Below are positions 1-8,321 of a DNA stretch of 64,000 nt, in pieces. The position numbers and the translations under genes are program-made. The stretch is taken from assembly GCA_965116935.1 (NCBI GenBank), contig OZ220737.1:2914001-2978000 (forward strand). Direction: 5' to 3'. Under the pieces are notes generated by a model. The model ran no database searches. It was not told the origin of the DNA and was given only the letters and a program-made list of their open reading frames with translations. The first letter of the stretch is position 1, and each line of letters begins with the position of its first letter. The stretch is from VXYL01 sp965116935 (GTDB taxonomy: Bacteria; Pseudomonadota; Gammaproteobacteria; Pseudomonadales; Azotimanducaceae).

Positions 1-1256
1 AACTCGCCGATGAGGTCCTCGCCGGCGCGGAAGTTGACGACACGATTGTCCTCGGTGCGGCCCTGCAACTGACCTGGGTCGAGCTTTGAGGGCCCCGTCA
101 CCAGCGCCGTGCGGGTCGTTCCGACCATCGCCTCCGCGTGCGCCGCCGCCTGCCGCCGAAGCTGATCCTGCAAGATCGCCAGCCGGTGTTTCTTCACTGC
201 CATCGGCGTCGGGTCCGGCAGCGAGGCGGCTGGTGTGCCGGGGCGAGGGCTGTAGATGAAGCTGAAGGAGATGTCGTAGTCCACTTCGCGTGCGAGATCG
301 AGGGTTGCCTCGAAGTCGCGGTCCGACTCGCCGGGAAAGCCGACGATCAGGTCTGTCGAAAGGTGGATGTCCGGCCGCGCCGCCCGAATGCGGCGAATCT
401 TCGACTTGTACTCGAGCGCCGTGTGCCCCCGCTTCATCATCGCCAACACCCGGTCGGAGCCGGACTGGATCGGCAGGTGCAGGTGGCTGACGAGCTCCGG
501 GATGTCGCGATACGCCTCCACCAGCGTGTCCGAGAACTCCACCGGGTGCGACGTGGTGAAGCGGATGCGGTCAATGCCCGGCACTTCGGCGGCGTAGGCG
601 ATGAGTTCGGCGAGGTCCGCCCGGTCGCCGTCGATGGCACCGCGATAGGCATTCACGTTCTGCCCGAGGAAGTTGATCTCGCGCACCCCTTGGCGGGCCA
701 GCGCCGTCACCTCGCGCATCACGTCCGCCACCGGGCGGCTCACCTCCTCGCCGCGCGTGTAGGGCACGACGCAGAAGCTGCAGTACTTGCTGCACCCCTC
801 CATCACCGAAACGAACGCCGACGGCCCCTCCGCCCGAGGCTCTGGCAGACGGTCGAACTTCTCGATTTCGGGGAAACTCACGTCCACCACCGGTGCCTTG
901 GAGGAGCGTGCACTGTCGATGAGCTCCGGAAGGCGATGCAGGGTTTGCGGCCCGAACACCACGTCCACGTACGGCGCACGCTCGGCGATAGCGGCGCCTT
1001 CCTGGCTCGCCACGCAGCCGCCGACGCCGATGACGACGCCGGGCCGGGCGTGCTTGAGCACCTTCCAGCGGCCGAGTTCGTGAAACACCTTCTCCTGCGC
1101 CTTCTCGCGAATGGAGCAGGTGTTCAGCAAGAGCACGTCCGCCTCGCCCGGTGTATCCACCAATGCCGCCGACTCGCTCTCGGAGAGCAGATCAGCCATC
1201 CGTGCCGAGTCGTACTCGTTCATCTGGCAGCCGTGGGTCTTGACGTAGAGCTTCAT
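1..1256 (-). CDS. miaB: tRNA-2-methylthio-N6-dimethylallyladenosine synthase MiaB (3' end cut by window)
   Basis: This radical-SAM methylthiotransferase adds a 2-methylthio group to isopentenylated A37 of tRNAs. The reading frame is open from an ATG at 1256 to the window edge and gives 418 residues, so only the last part of the C-terminus is missing. The N-terminal domain shows the three cluster cysteines in HGCQMN (Cys10), NTCSIRE (Cys47) and GGCVAS. The radical-SAM signature GCSKYCSFCVVP follows, and a TRAM-like C-terminal stretch is entered at the edge (RTEDNRVVNF). The start is the first Met and fits the family N-terminus MKLYVKTHGC. The gene is divergent from the DUF1820 gene, with a 124-base gap. 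In many gammaproteobacteria miaB is followed by phoH and ybeY, which would lie outside this window. The identification is firm. Confidence 0.96.
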   Translation of the reverse strand, partial: MKLYVKTHGCQMNEYDSARMADLLSESESAALVDTPGEADVLLLNTCSIREKAQEKVFHELGRWKVLKHARPGVVIGVGGCVASQEGAAIAERAPYVDVVFGPQTLHRLPELIDSARSSKAPVVDVSFPEIEKFDRLPEPRAEGPSAFVSVMEGCSKYCSFCVVPYTRGEEVSRPVADVMREVTALARQGVREINFLGQNVNAYRGAIDGDRADLAELIAYAAEVPGIDRIRFTTSHPVEFSDTLVEAYRDIPELVSHLHLPIQSGSDRVLAMMKRGHTALEYKSKIRRIRAARPDIHLSTDLIVGFPGESDRDFEATLDLAREVDYDISFSFIYSPRPGTPAASLPDPTPMAVKKHRLAILQDQLRRQAAAHAEAMVGTTRTALVTGPSKLDPGQLQGRTEDNRVVNFRAGEDLIGE

Positions 1257-1380
1257 GCCTCGCTTCCGCTGTTCGCGGTGTGGACAGGTGGTGCGCGACC
1301 GGTGCGCAAGTATATGACCGCTTGAAAAATGCCGGGCATTGCCGGTAAATGGCGCCAAGCCAAGCCGAGGCGGCAGCGAC

Positions 1381-1710
1381 ATGAGCGACGACAAGAGCCA
1401 CATCTACCGCATCTATTTCCACAGCCACGGGCAGATCTACGAGGTGTACGCACACTCGATCTACCAGAGCGACCTCTATGGCTTCGTGGAGATCGAGGAC
1501 TACATCTTCGGCGAGAAATCGAAGATGGTGATCGATCCGAGCGAGGACAAGCTGCGTACCGAGTTCGAGAGCGTGCAGCGCACCTATATCCCGATGCATG
1601 CGGTGATCCGCATCGACGAGGTGGAGAAGGAGGGCACCGCGAAAATCACCGACAGCAAGGGCAGCAACATCACGCCCTTCCCGATGCCCATGCCCGGCAA
1701 GAAGGGCTGA
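1381..1710 (+). CDS. DUF1820 family protein
   Basis: This 109-residue protein matches the DUF1820 family, which is widespread in gammaproteobacteria and has no established function. The start at 1381 (MSDDKSHIYRIYF) was chosen over a Met 42 bases upstream because the family begins near the IYRIYF strand. The protein is acidic in the middle and ends in a Pro/Met-rich, basic tail (PMPMPGKKG). It has no signal peptide or membrane segment, so it is probably cytosolic. It is divergent from miaB and lies 21 bases upstream of an enoyl-CoA hydratase in the same direction, so the two may be cotranscribed. The family call is confident, but the role is unknown. Confidence 0.88.
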   Translation: MSDDKSHIYRIYFHSHGQIYEVYAHSIYQSDLYGFVEIEDYIFGEKSKMVIDPSEDKLRTEFESVQRTYIPMHAVIRIDEVEKEGTAKITDSKGSNITPFPMPMPGKKG

Positions 1711-1731
1711 CGCCCATAAGAGAGCGAAACC

Positions 1732-2517
1732 ATGACTGATGCCGCCCGCGAAGATCCCGCTGAACTCGTACTTGAAGAACGCGTGGACCATGTGCTCGTG
1801 CTTTCCCTCAACCGGCCACGCCGCCATCACGCCCTGAACCGTGCCCTCGTGGGGCGATTGGCAGAGGCGCTGCAGGCCGCCGAGGCGGATGAGGACGTGC
1901 GGGTGGTTGTGTTGACCGGCGCTGGCAGCAAGGCGTTCTGTGCCGGTGCCGACATGCTCGAAGTTTCCGGCGTCGAGGCGACATCGCCACCGTCCACCAA
2001 GCAGCCCACCGGCGCTGCCGGCAATGCCTATGCGGCCCTCGCCGCCATGTCGTGCCCCGTGATCGCTGCGGTGAACGGCTATTGCTATGGCGGCGGTGCG
2101 CATCTCGCCATTGGCTGCGACATTCGCTTGGCATCGACGACCGCGACGTTCCGCCTGCCTGGGGCTGAATACGGCCTCGTGGTGGCTGCCGCCGCATTGC
2201 CACGCTTGGTCGGTGCGGCCAAGGCGAAGGAGCTCATCTACACCACGCGGCGCTTTGACGCCGCCGAGGCGCATGCGTGGGGTCTTGTCAGCACGGTTCA
2301 CGAACCGGATGAGCTGATGCCGGCGGCTCTTGAGATGGCGGCGCAAATCGCCGCTAACTCGCCGGCGGCGGTGCAGGCGTCAAAAGCGGTCATCGACGCG
2401 GCCACGCTCTCTGACGAGGCGGAGGCGCTAGAGCTCGACCACAACCGCAAGCTGCGCGGAAGCCCGGAACAGTCGAAGCGATTTCGCGACGCAACACGTC
2501 GCGTAACGGGGCGCTGA
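1732..2517 (+). CDS. enoyl-CoA hydratase/isomerase family protein (crotonase fold)
   Basis: This 261-residue single-domain crotonase presumably acts on an acyl-CoA thioester in beta-oxidation or a related pathway. The hallmarks are the N-terminal NRPRRHHALN strand-loop, the first oxyanion-hole segment GSKAFCAGADM near residue 70, the second glycine-rich segment CYGGGAHLAIGCDIRLA near residue 120, and the late AKAKELIYTTRRFDAAEAHAWGLV helix region. The length is typical of monofunctional crotonases. The start is the ATG at 1732, preceded by a purine-rich AGAGAGCGAA-like stretch. Four more crotonase genes lie in this window, and the substrate cannot be told from sequence. It may be cotranscribed with the DUF1820 gene. 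Confidence 0.9.
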   Translation: MTDAAREDPAELVLEERVDHVLVLSLNRPRRHHALNRALVGRLAEALQAAEADEDVRVVVLTGAGSKAFCAGADMLEVSGVEATSPPSTKQPTGAAGNAYAALAAMSCPVIAAVNGYCYGGGAHLAIGCDIRLASTTATFRLPGAEYGLVVAAAALPRLVGAAKAKELIYTTRRFDAAEAHAWGLVSTVHEPDELMPAALEMAAQIAANSPAAVQASKAVIDAATLSDEAEALELDHNRKLRGSPEQSKRFRDATRRVTGR

Positions 2518-2591
2518 GGCGAGCTCGAAGTACGTTTCCGAAGGCAACCGGCGGCTGGCCGCGGACTAGCGCCTCTGCACAGCCCGCAGGC

Positions 2592-2757
2592 GCCCCCCCT
2601 CCGAGAGACGGCGAGGAACGCCGTTTCTCGACTCCCCCGCTAGGGGGGAGTGACAGGAACGCGCGCGCCACCACCGTTGTAGGGGATGCGAGGGCCTTCC
2701 TGTCACTCCCCCCTTGCGGGGGAGTCGAAAAGCGCCTCGCTTTTCGGAGGGGGGGCT
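2592..2757. repeat. mirror-image pair of palindromic repeat units in a convergent intergenic region
   Basis: The 301-base gap between the convergent crotonase and alpha/beta hydrolase genes holds two related units in opposite orientation, about 2592-2660 and 2697-2757. Both carry a C-run ending CCCTCCGA, then an internal hairpin, then ACTCCCCCGC(T/A)AGGGGGGAG followed by TGACAGGAA. The last 29 bases match at 28 positions. The internal hairpins differ, but each is self-complementary (GACGGCG/CGCCGTT against AAAAGCG/CGCTTTT), so the stems covary. The rest of the gap shows no gene. A role as bidirectional terminator or REP-like mobile palindrome is inference. Confidence 0.75.
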
Positions 2758-2818
2758 TCTCGCAGGGGGGAGGGGTTCTCAACTCCGGCGCAAGCATAGT
2801 TTTCCGCGGCGCAGTCTC

Positions 2819-3718
2819 CTAGTCGCGGATCGACTTGGCCATTTCCCTTAGTGCCTGCACGAAGGCCTCGGGCTGGTCCAGGAACACATGGTGCTGGGCG
2901 TCCTCGATCATCGTCACCGTGGGGTCGCCCGGCAGTAGTTCGAGCATGTGCTCTAGGGTGCGGGCGGAGAAGGATTCGCTGTTCTCGCCGTAGATGAGGC
3001 CCACTGGCAGGGTTAGGCCCGTGTAGTCCTCCGGCTGCCGTTCGCCGCCCTTCAGCGTCATGGGCAGTTCCTCGTCGAACTTCCAGGCCCAGCCGCCGCC
3101 GTCGACGCGCATGAGGGAGTTGCGGGCGATGTACTTCATCACATAGTCGTTCTCGCACGGCTGCGGCGGGAATAGGCGGAAACGTGCCTCGGCGGTTTCG
3201 CGGTCGGGATAGGCCTTGGCGCGACCGCCGCCCATCATGGGGTAGTCCCGCACTGGCTCGTCAGGGGCACGAAGGCCCGAGTCGACTAGGATCAGCGCGC
3301 CGAAGCGCTCGTGGAAGAGGTTGGCTGCCTTCGCCGCCATCATGCCGCCGAAGCTGTGTCCCACCACGATCACGTCGTTGTCGAGGCCGGCGTCGTCGCA
3401 CACCGCGACGATTTCGGCCGCGTAGGTCTCGGCGTCGTAGCCATATCGGTAATCGGAGTCGCCCATGCCGGTGAGGTCCATGGCGGCGATGCGGAAGTCG
3501 CTCGCGAGTTGCGGGGCGATGAAGTCCCACCAACGCCGATGCGCGTTCATGCCGTGGATTAGCAGCATGCCGGGCTTGTCGGCTTCGGCCTGCCAAGTCT
3601 GGTACACGACATCGCATTCGTCCACCTCAACGGAATGCGCTTCGGAAGGTGTCTCGACCGCCTCCCAGAACCAGTCTGGTACCGTGGTTTCCTTGCGTTC
3701 CCTATCCCAACGCGCCAT
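2819..3718 (-). CDS. alpha/beta fold hydrolase
   Basis: This 299-residue protein is a typical alpha/beta hydrolase. It has the oxyanion strand GMLLIHGMNAHRRWW near residue 65, the AMDLTGMGDSD turn, the nucleophile elbow VVGHSFGGMMA with Ser near 125, an acid in the loop after VGLIYGENSES, and the catalytic His in AQHHVFLDQPE near the C-terminus. No signal peptide is seen, so it is cytosolic. The start at 3718 (MARWDRERK) is preferred over a GTG at 3760 because GAGGGG lies about 10 bases upstream. The gene converges with the crotonase at 1732 and is divergent from the CDGSH gene. Esterase, epoxide hydrolase-like or C-C hydrolase activity cannot be separated by sequence alone. Confidence 0.88.
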   Translation of the reverse strand: MARWDRERKETTVPDWFWEAVETPSEAHSVEVDECDVVYQTWQAEADKPGMLLIHGMNAHRRWWDFIAPQLASDFRIAAMDLTGMGDSDYRYGYDAETYAAEIVAVCDDAGLDNDVIVVGHSFGGMMAAKAANLFHERFGALILVDSGLRAPDEPVRDYPMMGGGRAKAYPDRETAEARFRLFPPQPCENDYVMKYIARNSLMRVDGGGWAWKFDEELPMTLKGGERQPEDYTGLTLPVGLIYGENSESFSARTLEHMLELLPGDPTVTMIEDAQHHVFLDQPEAFVQALREMAKSIRD

Positions 3719-3797
3719 CGCTCGTAAGCCCCTCACCAACGTCAACCCCAAGCCAATCACGTCACCGCGGCATCGGCAAGGTGTGGGTGCGCCCTTT

Positions 3798-3832
3798 GGC
3801 GCGTTGGCAGTTCGCTGCGCGAACTGCTGGCC
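3798..3832. repeat. dispersed palindrome, family A (GCAGTTCGC-TGC-GCGAACTGC)
   Basis: A perfect 9-base inverted repeat (3807-3815 and 3819-3827, loop TGC) is embedded in GGCGCGTTG upstream and TGGCC downstream. The same core with its flanks recurs near 14180, 15850, 51362, 52750, 59557, 60312, 60392 and 61142, in both orientations. Here it lies between divergent genes (hydrolase and CDGSH protein), about 90 bases from the hydrolase start. Confidence 0.8.
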
Positions 3833-3990
3833 GAACCCTAGCTTGCGGCGCCCTGCGGGGCATTGGCAGTCGTTGCGTGAGCGACTGGTTTAGGGTTTCG
3901 CGTATCGGCAAAGGCTTGCTCGGCGCAGCACAAGGGTGCCCGCACACTTCGATTACACTCACTAACCAAACTTGCGTCAGCTCAGTCACA

Positions 3991-3998
3991 GAGGAGGT
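3991..3998 (+). promoter_or_regulatory. strong ribosome binding site that fixes a TTG start
   Basis: GAGGAGGT stands 7 bases before a TTG at 4006 and has near-complete complementarity to the 3' end of 16S rRNA. No ATG or GTG lies in frame nearby. It therefore supports TTG as the real start of the CDGSH protein rather than an upstream codon. Confidence 0.8.
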
Positions 3999-4005
3999 CA
4001 TCGTT

Positions 4006-4245
4006 TTGGCGGATCCGAATATTGCGCAGAAAGCGCCCTATCGCGTCGATGTGGAAGCGGGCGGCAGGTATTTCTGGTGTGCCTGCGGCAAGAGCCAGGA
4101 CCAGCCGTTCTGCGATGGGTCGCACCAGGGCGGCGAGTTCCTTCCGGTGCGCTACGACGCCCCGGAGGACGCTACGCTCTTCTTTTGCGGCTGCAAGCGC
4201 ACCGGTACCGCGCCGCTGTGCGACGGCACGCACAACGGTCTGTAG
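4006..4245 (+). CDS. tandem CDGSH-type iron-sulfur protein (mitoNEET-like)
   Basis: This 79-residue protein carries two CDGSH-type [2Fe-2S] motifs. The first is CACGKSQDQPFCDGSH at about residues 24-39 and the second is CGCKRTGTAPLCDGTH at about 61-76. Each has the 3-Cys/1-His ligand pattern known from the mitoNEET family. Two motifs in one short chain is the arrangement of bacterial double-CDGSH proteins. No transmembrane anchor is present, so it should be soluble. Translation starts at a TTG with a strong GAGGAGGT 7 bases upstream. The gene stands alone between the divergent hydrolase and the DUF349 gene. A role in redox sensing or cluster transfer is a family-level expectation only. Confidence 0.92.
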   Translation: MADPNIAQKAPYRVDVEAGGRYFWCACGKSQDQPFCDGSHQGGEFLPVRYDAPEDATLFFCGCKRTGTAPLCDGTHNGL

Positions 4246-4403
4246 CCGAACGCCTGGCATACGGGGCCGGCCTTGCGCGCATAGCGGTTTCGCCTCCGAT
4301 CTTGAGGCATGGCGGAACCGCACACGTCGGTCTCGAATCGAATTAGGGGATCCAGCTAGGACACGACGGCCTGCGGCCCGTCGCCGCTGAGCCAACGAAA
4401 ACG

Positions 4404-7400
4404 ATGCGCTCTTTCAACTTGAAAAACCTGTTCAAGAGGAAGCCTCGGCTAGATCATGCCGAGGCTAGAGTCCGCCTTGCCGCAGTGGCCGCGCTCGACG
4501 ACGAACAGGACGTGCTCGGGCGCGTTTTCCGGGAGGACGAGTCGCTGAGTGTCCGTTTGGCGGCCTTGGAGCGGCTCACCGATGCTGCCGCCATCGCCAC
4601 CGGGCTCGACGATCCCGATGTGCAGGACGACGCAGCGCGTCGGCTCCTGACCTTGGGGGGCGAGTTGCGGGGCGACATCCGCGCGCACGTCGCCGTGGCC
4701 CGAGTGGAGTTGAGCGAGGCTCAGGACGAGACGCGTGCGGCCCGGGCCGCCGCCCGCATCGACGACCCCGAACAGCGCCTCGCGGCACTCCTGAAGAACC
4801 CGAGCAACCGCATTCGCGCCGCCGTCATGGAGGGCGTTTGGGATGTGGAGGTCCTTGCGGTGGTCGAGCGAGCCTCGCGAGGCCGCGACAAGGGGCTTTA
4901 CCGCATGGCGCGGGAACGCATCGCCGAGCGGCGCAAGGGGCAGGCGGAACGAGAGGCCGAACAGGGGGAGTCGCAGCGCCTGTGCTCTGCGGCGGCGCAG
5001 ATAGCCGACGACGATCCCCATTACGACGCCAAGCGCGACGCCATCGAGCGCGAGTGGCAGCAGATGCTGCAAGCCGTGAAGGAGACCGATGCCGGACTGG
5101 CGCGGTTCGGCGTTTCCCCGCGCAACTTGGAGTCGCTGCAAGAGGCCCTCCCGGCGCGCCGAGTTCGCGAAGAGCCGTTAGTCGTGCTGCCCGAGGCCGA
5201 GGAGCCTGCGGACGCCGAGTCCCCGTCTGGACCCACGCCGACGGAACGTGTGCAAGCGCTCATCGAGCAAGCAGACGGACTCGTGGTCGACGGTGCCCTG
5301 ACGACCGACTCCGTCGCATCCCTACGCTCTGAGCTCGAGGCACTGCAGCCTGCCTCGGAACCGCAATCCACCGCCGAGTCTGAACCTGCAACCGCGAGCG
5401 ACGACAGCGAGTCGCGCCTCGACCCGAATGCGGAACAAACGCTGACGAGTGTCGCCACTGAGACAACAGTCACCGATACAACAGAAGAAACCCGATCACC
5501 CCCGCAAGCCAAGCTCGACGCCGAAGGCGAGGCGCGAGATGCGCAAGGCAGCCAGTCGGCGGAGGCATCACCCGCGGAGGCGCTGCCGGGCGGGCCGATG
5601 GGAGCAGTGGACGATGGCTACGCCAAGGCGCTCGACAAAGCCAGCGAAAGAGTCGCGGCGCTTGAGCGAGCCGTGGAACTGGCGCCACGAGCCTCCGACT
5701 TTGCAGCCGGATCGCTGCCAGCCGAGGCGGAGGACGAATCGTGGCAGGCACTCTCCGAACGTCTTGGCGCCACCCATGAACTGAGGCGCGAGGCACGTGC
5801 ATTGCAGCGCCGCTATGGCTGGCCGAGGGACATGCCGAAGCCAGCGCCCCTCGAGGGCCTTGCCGATGCCCTGACGCAAGCCGACGCCGCCATTGCGGGC
5901 GCCGGGCAGCGCCTGCAAGCCTTGGCGGAGGAAGTCGCCGACATTCTCGGCAAGTTCGAGGCGGCCATCGGCGAGGGGGCCGTGCGCGCGGCCAGCGAGC
6001 ACGAGCACGCCGCAAGGGCCCTCGTTCCTTTCCTGCCGCGGGAGCGCGCCCGCTCGCTCCAAGCGAGGCTCGGCAGCCTGTCGGCACGGCTCCGGGAACT
6101 GCGCGATTGGCGCACGTTTGCCGAGAGCCCGAAGCGCGAGGGCTTGTGCGAGCGCATGGAGGAACTGGCCGAAGAGCCCCTTGCGCCGCAGCCACAGGCG
6201 GATGAAGTGAAGTCGCTGCGGGCGCAGTGGAACGAGCTCGGCCGGGTCGCGTCGCCTCGCGACCGGGAGTTGCTCGCGCGCTTCGACGATGCGGCTGAGC
6301 GTGCCTTCGAGCCTTGCCGTGCGCATTTCGCGGAACTGGCGGAACGGCGTGCCTACAACCTGGAGCAGCGCCGCGCCATCGTTGATGTGCTTGAGGACTA
6401 TGTGGCCGACGAGCGCTGGCAGAACAGCGACTGGACCGGCGTTGAACGAGTGCTGCGCACCGCGCGCTCGGAGTGGCGTGCCTACTACCCGGTGGACCGC
6501 CGGGCGGGCCGTGAGGTGGAGGCCCGCTTCAACGAACTCACCGCCACCATCCACGATCACCTCAAGTCCGAGTGGGACGTCAACTCGGCGCGGCTCGAGT
6601 CCATCGTCACCCAGGCTGCCGCGGCCCGTGCCTCGGAGGCGCCGCTGCCGGAACGCATCGAGGTGCTTAAGTCGCTGCAACAGCAATGGAAAGAGGCCGG
6701 CCCCGTGCCCCGCCGTGTGTCGCAACGCCTGTGGCGACAGTTTCGAGACGAGTGCGATCCTGTGTTCGCAGAACGGGAGGCGGCGCGCGAGGATCGAGCC
6801 GAGCAGTTCCGCAGGAGCACGGGTGAAGCCGAGACGCTGATTGAGGAACTTCGCGCCTTGGTGGACCGCACATCCGCCTTGGACGAGCGCGAGGTCGCGG
6901 ACCTGCGGGCGCGAGCGGCTTCGATCGGGCAATTGCCGAGGCGGCTGCTCAGCCGCCTCGACGAGGCCCTGGCCGATGTGGAGCACGCACTTTCCGCGGA
7001 GAGGGCCGCAAGTACGCGCGAGGCGGAACTTTCCTGGCTAGCCCGGGTCGAGGAAGTGGACCGTGCCTTCGCCGAGGCGGCGGCTGGCGACGAACTCGAA
7101 GCATGGCGGGACGCCGCCGGAGAGTTCGCCTCCCTGTTCGCCGCTCGCTTCGAGGACGAAGCCGACGAGGAGGACGAGGATCCGCACCAGCTCACCGTCG
7201 TAAGCGAGATCGAGGCGGAGACGCCCTCGCCGGAGGCGGACCAGAACCTTCGTCTTGCGCTGTCGATCGAGCGCTTGAACGGCGATCTCAGCGGCGAGCG
7301 CGATGCGATGGACCACCGCTCCCTGGCGCTGCGCTGGTGTGCGGCACCGGCGACGGCAGAGGATGAGCTGCGCGCGCGCTTTTTCGGTGCTTTGCGGTCC

Positions 7401-7499
7401 ATGGTTGCCGGACAGGCAAGTGTCCGCGGACAGGCAAGTGTCCGCGGGCAGGCAAGTAGCCGCCGGCAGGCGAGTGGTCCGAGGCAGGGAGGCGCCTGA
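4404..7499 (+). CDS. large DUF349 domain protein with HEAT-like N-terminus
   Basis: This 1031-residue soluble protein is extremely rich in Glu, Arg and Ala. The N-terminal 170 residues look like HEAT-type helical repeats. A low-complexity acidic and Ser/Thr linker follows at about 250-400. The rest holds several DUF349 units, recognisable by the repeated pattern around W..L.....P...R.L..RF......F, as in VKSLRAQWNELGRVASPRDR and LKSLQQQWKEAGPVPRRVSQ. The family is common in pseudomonads and related bacteria and its function is unsettled. The far C-terminus is odd, with four hexapeptide repeats (GQASVR, GQASVR, GQASSR, RQASGP). These come from an 18-base direct repeat at 7411-7482 that looks like recent slippage. 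The start ATG at 4404 is the only one near the HEAT region. Confidence 0.88.
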   Translation: MRSFNLKNLFKRKPRLDHAEARVRLAAVAALDDEQDVLGRVFREDESLSVRLAALERLTDAAAIATGLDDPDVQDDAARRLLTLGGELRGDIRAHVAVARVELSEAQDETRAARAAARIDDPEQRLAALLKNPSNRIRAAVMEGVWDVEVLAVVERASRGRDKGLYRMARERIAERRKGQAEREAEQGESQRLCSAAAQIADDDPHYDAKRDAIEREWQQMLQAVKETDAGLARFGVSPRNLESLQEALPARRVREEPLVVLPEAEEPADAESPSGPTPTERVQALIEQADGLVVDGALTTDSVASLRSELEALQPASEPQSTAESEPATASDDSESRLDPNAEQTLTSVATETTVTDTTEETRSPPQAKLDAEGEARDAQGSQSAEASPAEALPGGPMGAVDDGYAKALDKASERVAALERAVELAPRASDFAAGSLPAEAEDESWQALSERLGATHELRREARALQRRYGWPRDMPKPAPLEGLADALTQADAAIAGAGQRLQALAEEVADILGKFEAAIGEGAVRAASEHEHAARALVPFLPRERARSLQARLGSLSARLRELRDWRTFAESPKREGLCERMEELAEEPLAPQPQADEVKSLRAQWNELGRVASPRDRELLARFDDAAERAFEPCRAHFAELAERRAYNLEQRRAIVDVLEDYVADERWQNSDWTGVERVLRTARSEWRAYYPVDRRAGREVEARFNELTATIHDHLKSEWDVNSARLESIVTQAAAARASEAPLPERIEVLKSLQQQWKEAGPVPRRVSQRLWRQFRDECDPVFAEREAAREDRAEQFRRSTGEAETLIEELRALVDRTSALDEREVADLRARAASIGQLPRRLLSRLDEALADVEHALSAERAASTREAELSWLARVEEVDRAFAEAAAGDELEAWRDAAGEFASLFAARFEDEADEEDEDPHQLTVVSEIEAETPSPEADQNLRLALSIERLNGDLSGERDAMDHRSLALRWCAAPATAEDELRARFFGALRSMVAGQASVRGQASVRGQASSRRQASGPRQGGA
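7411..7482 (+). repeat. 18-base tandem repeat (four units) at the 3' end of the DUF349 gene
   Basis: Two near-identical 18-base units (GACAGGCAAGTGTCCGCG) at 7411-7428 and 7429-7446 are followed by two diverged copies to 7482. The repeat keeps frame and adds six residues per unit to the protein tail, so copy-number change would be tolerated. Confidence 0.85.
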
Positions 7500-7504
7500 C
7501 GGTC

Positions 7505-8185
7505 ATGTCGGCGAAGAGCGGGGATGGGCCGCTGCTTTCTGCCGCAAAGCTGGCTATGCGCCGATCCTTCTACGACCGCACTCCGCAAGCTGTGGCCCCG
7601 GCGCTGATCGGTGCACTGCTGGTGCATGGCGACGTTGCCGGCCGGATTGTGGAGACGGAGGCATATGCCGCCGAGGGTGATCCGGCGGCGCACGCAAGTC
7701 GCGGCAGGACGGCGCGCACCGATGTGCTGTTCGGGATGCCGGGTTGCGCCTATGTATTTCGCACCCGCCAGCACCATTGCCTGAACGTCGTTGTTGAGGA
7801 GTGCGGCGTGCCGGGCTGTGTCCTGATCCGCGCACTGGAACCGGTGGCCGGGATCGAGACCATGCGTGCGAGGCGGGGTCGGGTGGACGATGCGCGCCTG
7901 ACGGACGGTCCGGCGAAGCTCTGCGAAGCCTTGGCCGTGGACATGCGTTGCTACGGTGACGACTTCTGCGACGGACGTGGCCTTCACCTGCTACCTGCGA
8001 CGGGAGCGCCGGCACGCGTCGTCTCCGGGCCTCGCGTCGGCATCTCAGCAGCTCGCGACCGGCTGTGGCGTTACTGCGATGCACACAGTCGCTACGTCTC
8101 CCGCCCGTGGCCAGCTTCAATGCGACGCCACCCCCCACCGAAGCAACCTGATGGTCTCTTGGTTGGGGGGTGCGTTGCGTCGTGA
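7505..8185 (+). CDS. putative 3-methyladenine DNA glycosylase (AAG/MPG family)
   Basis: This 226-residue protein belongs to the alkyladenine DNA glycosylase family, which excises alkylated purines. The catalytic segment GRIVETEAY (Glu52, Tyr54) and the HASRG-type His63 are present, and FGMPG and HHCLNVVVE follow. The usual Tyr-Gly-Met of the base-flipping pocket (Tyr159 in human AAG) appears replaced by T-R-Q near residues 87-89, with one residue missing in the loop. Activity is therefore uncertain. The last 20 or so residues after YVSRP exceed the normal family end and are encoded by a C-run/G-run hairpin at about 8129-8172. The gene starts 5 bases after the DUF349 stop, which suggests an operon. 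Confidence 0.82.
   Translation: MSAKSGDGPLLSAAKLAMRRSFYDRTPQAVAPALIGALLVHGDVAGRIVETEAYAAEGDPAAHASRGRTARTDVLFGMPGCAYVFRTRQHHCLNVVVEECGVPGCVLIRALEPVAGIETMRARRGRVDDARLTDGPAKLCEALAVDMRCYGDDFCDGRGLHLLPATGAPARVVSGPRVGISAARDRLWRYCDAHSRYVSRPWPASMRRHPPPKQPDGLLVGGCVAS
8129..8172. repeat. CACCCCCC/GGGGGGTG hairpin within the 3' end of the glycosylase gene
   Basis: CACCCCCC at 8129-8136 pairs with GGGGGGTG at 8165-8172, and flanking TGCGACGC and GCGTTGCG extend the pairing imperfectly. It overlaps the last codons of the glycosylase gene. It could act as a terminator-like or REP-like element that has been absorbed into the coding sequence. Confidence 0.6.
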
Positions 8186-8321
8186 ACTCGGGAGGTTCCG
8201 AGCGGCGCAGGGGAACTTTTTGGGCGCGTCAAGCGACTGCACTGTGTAGGCGAGAATGCTGTGCGTCGCGGGGTGAAGCGTGGGCAGGCATCGCGGTGCA
8301 ATGGGCAAGGAGATCGAGAGG

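Noticed and set aside
138..1325. A long plus-strand frame opposite miaB
   Set aside because: It is the complement of the conserved miaB reading frame and has no family similarity. Its His/Arg-rich composition is typical of antisense frames in GC-rich DNA.
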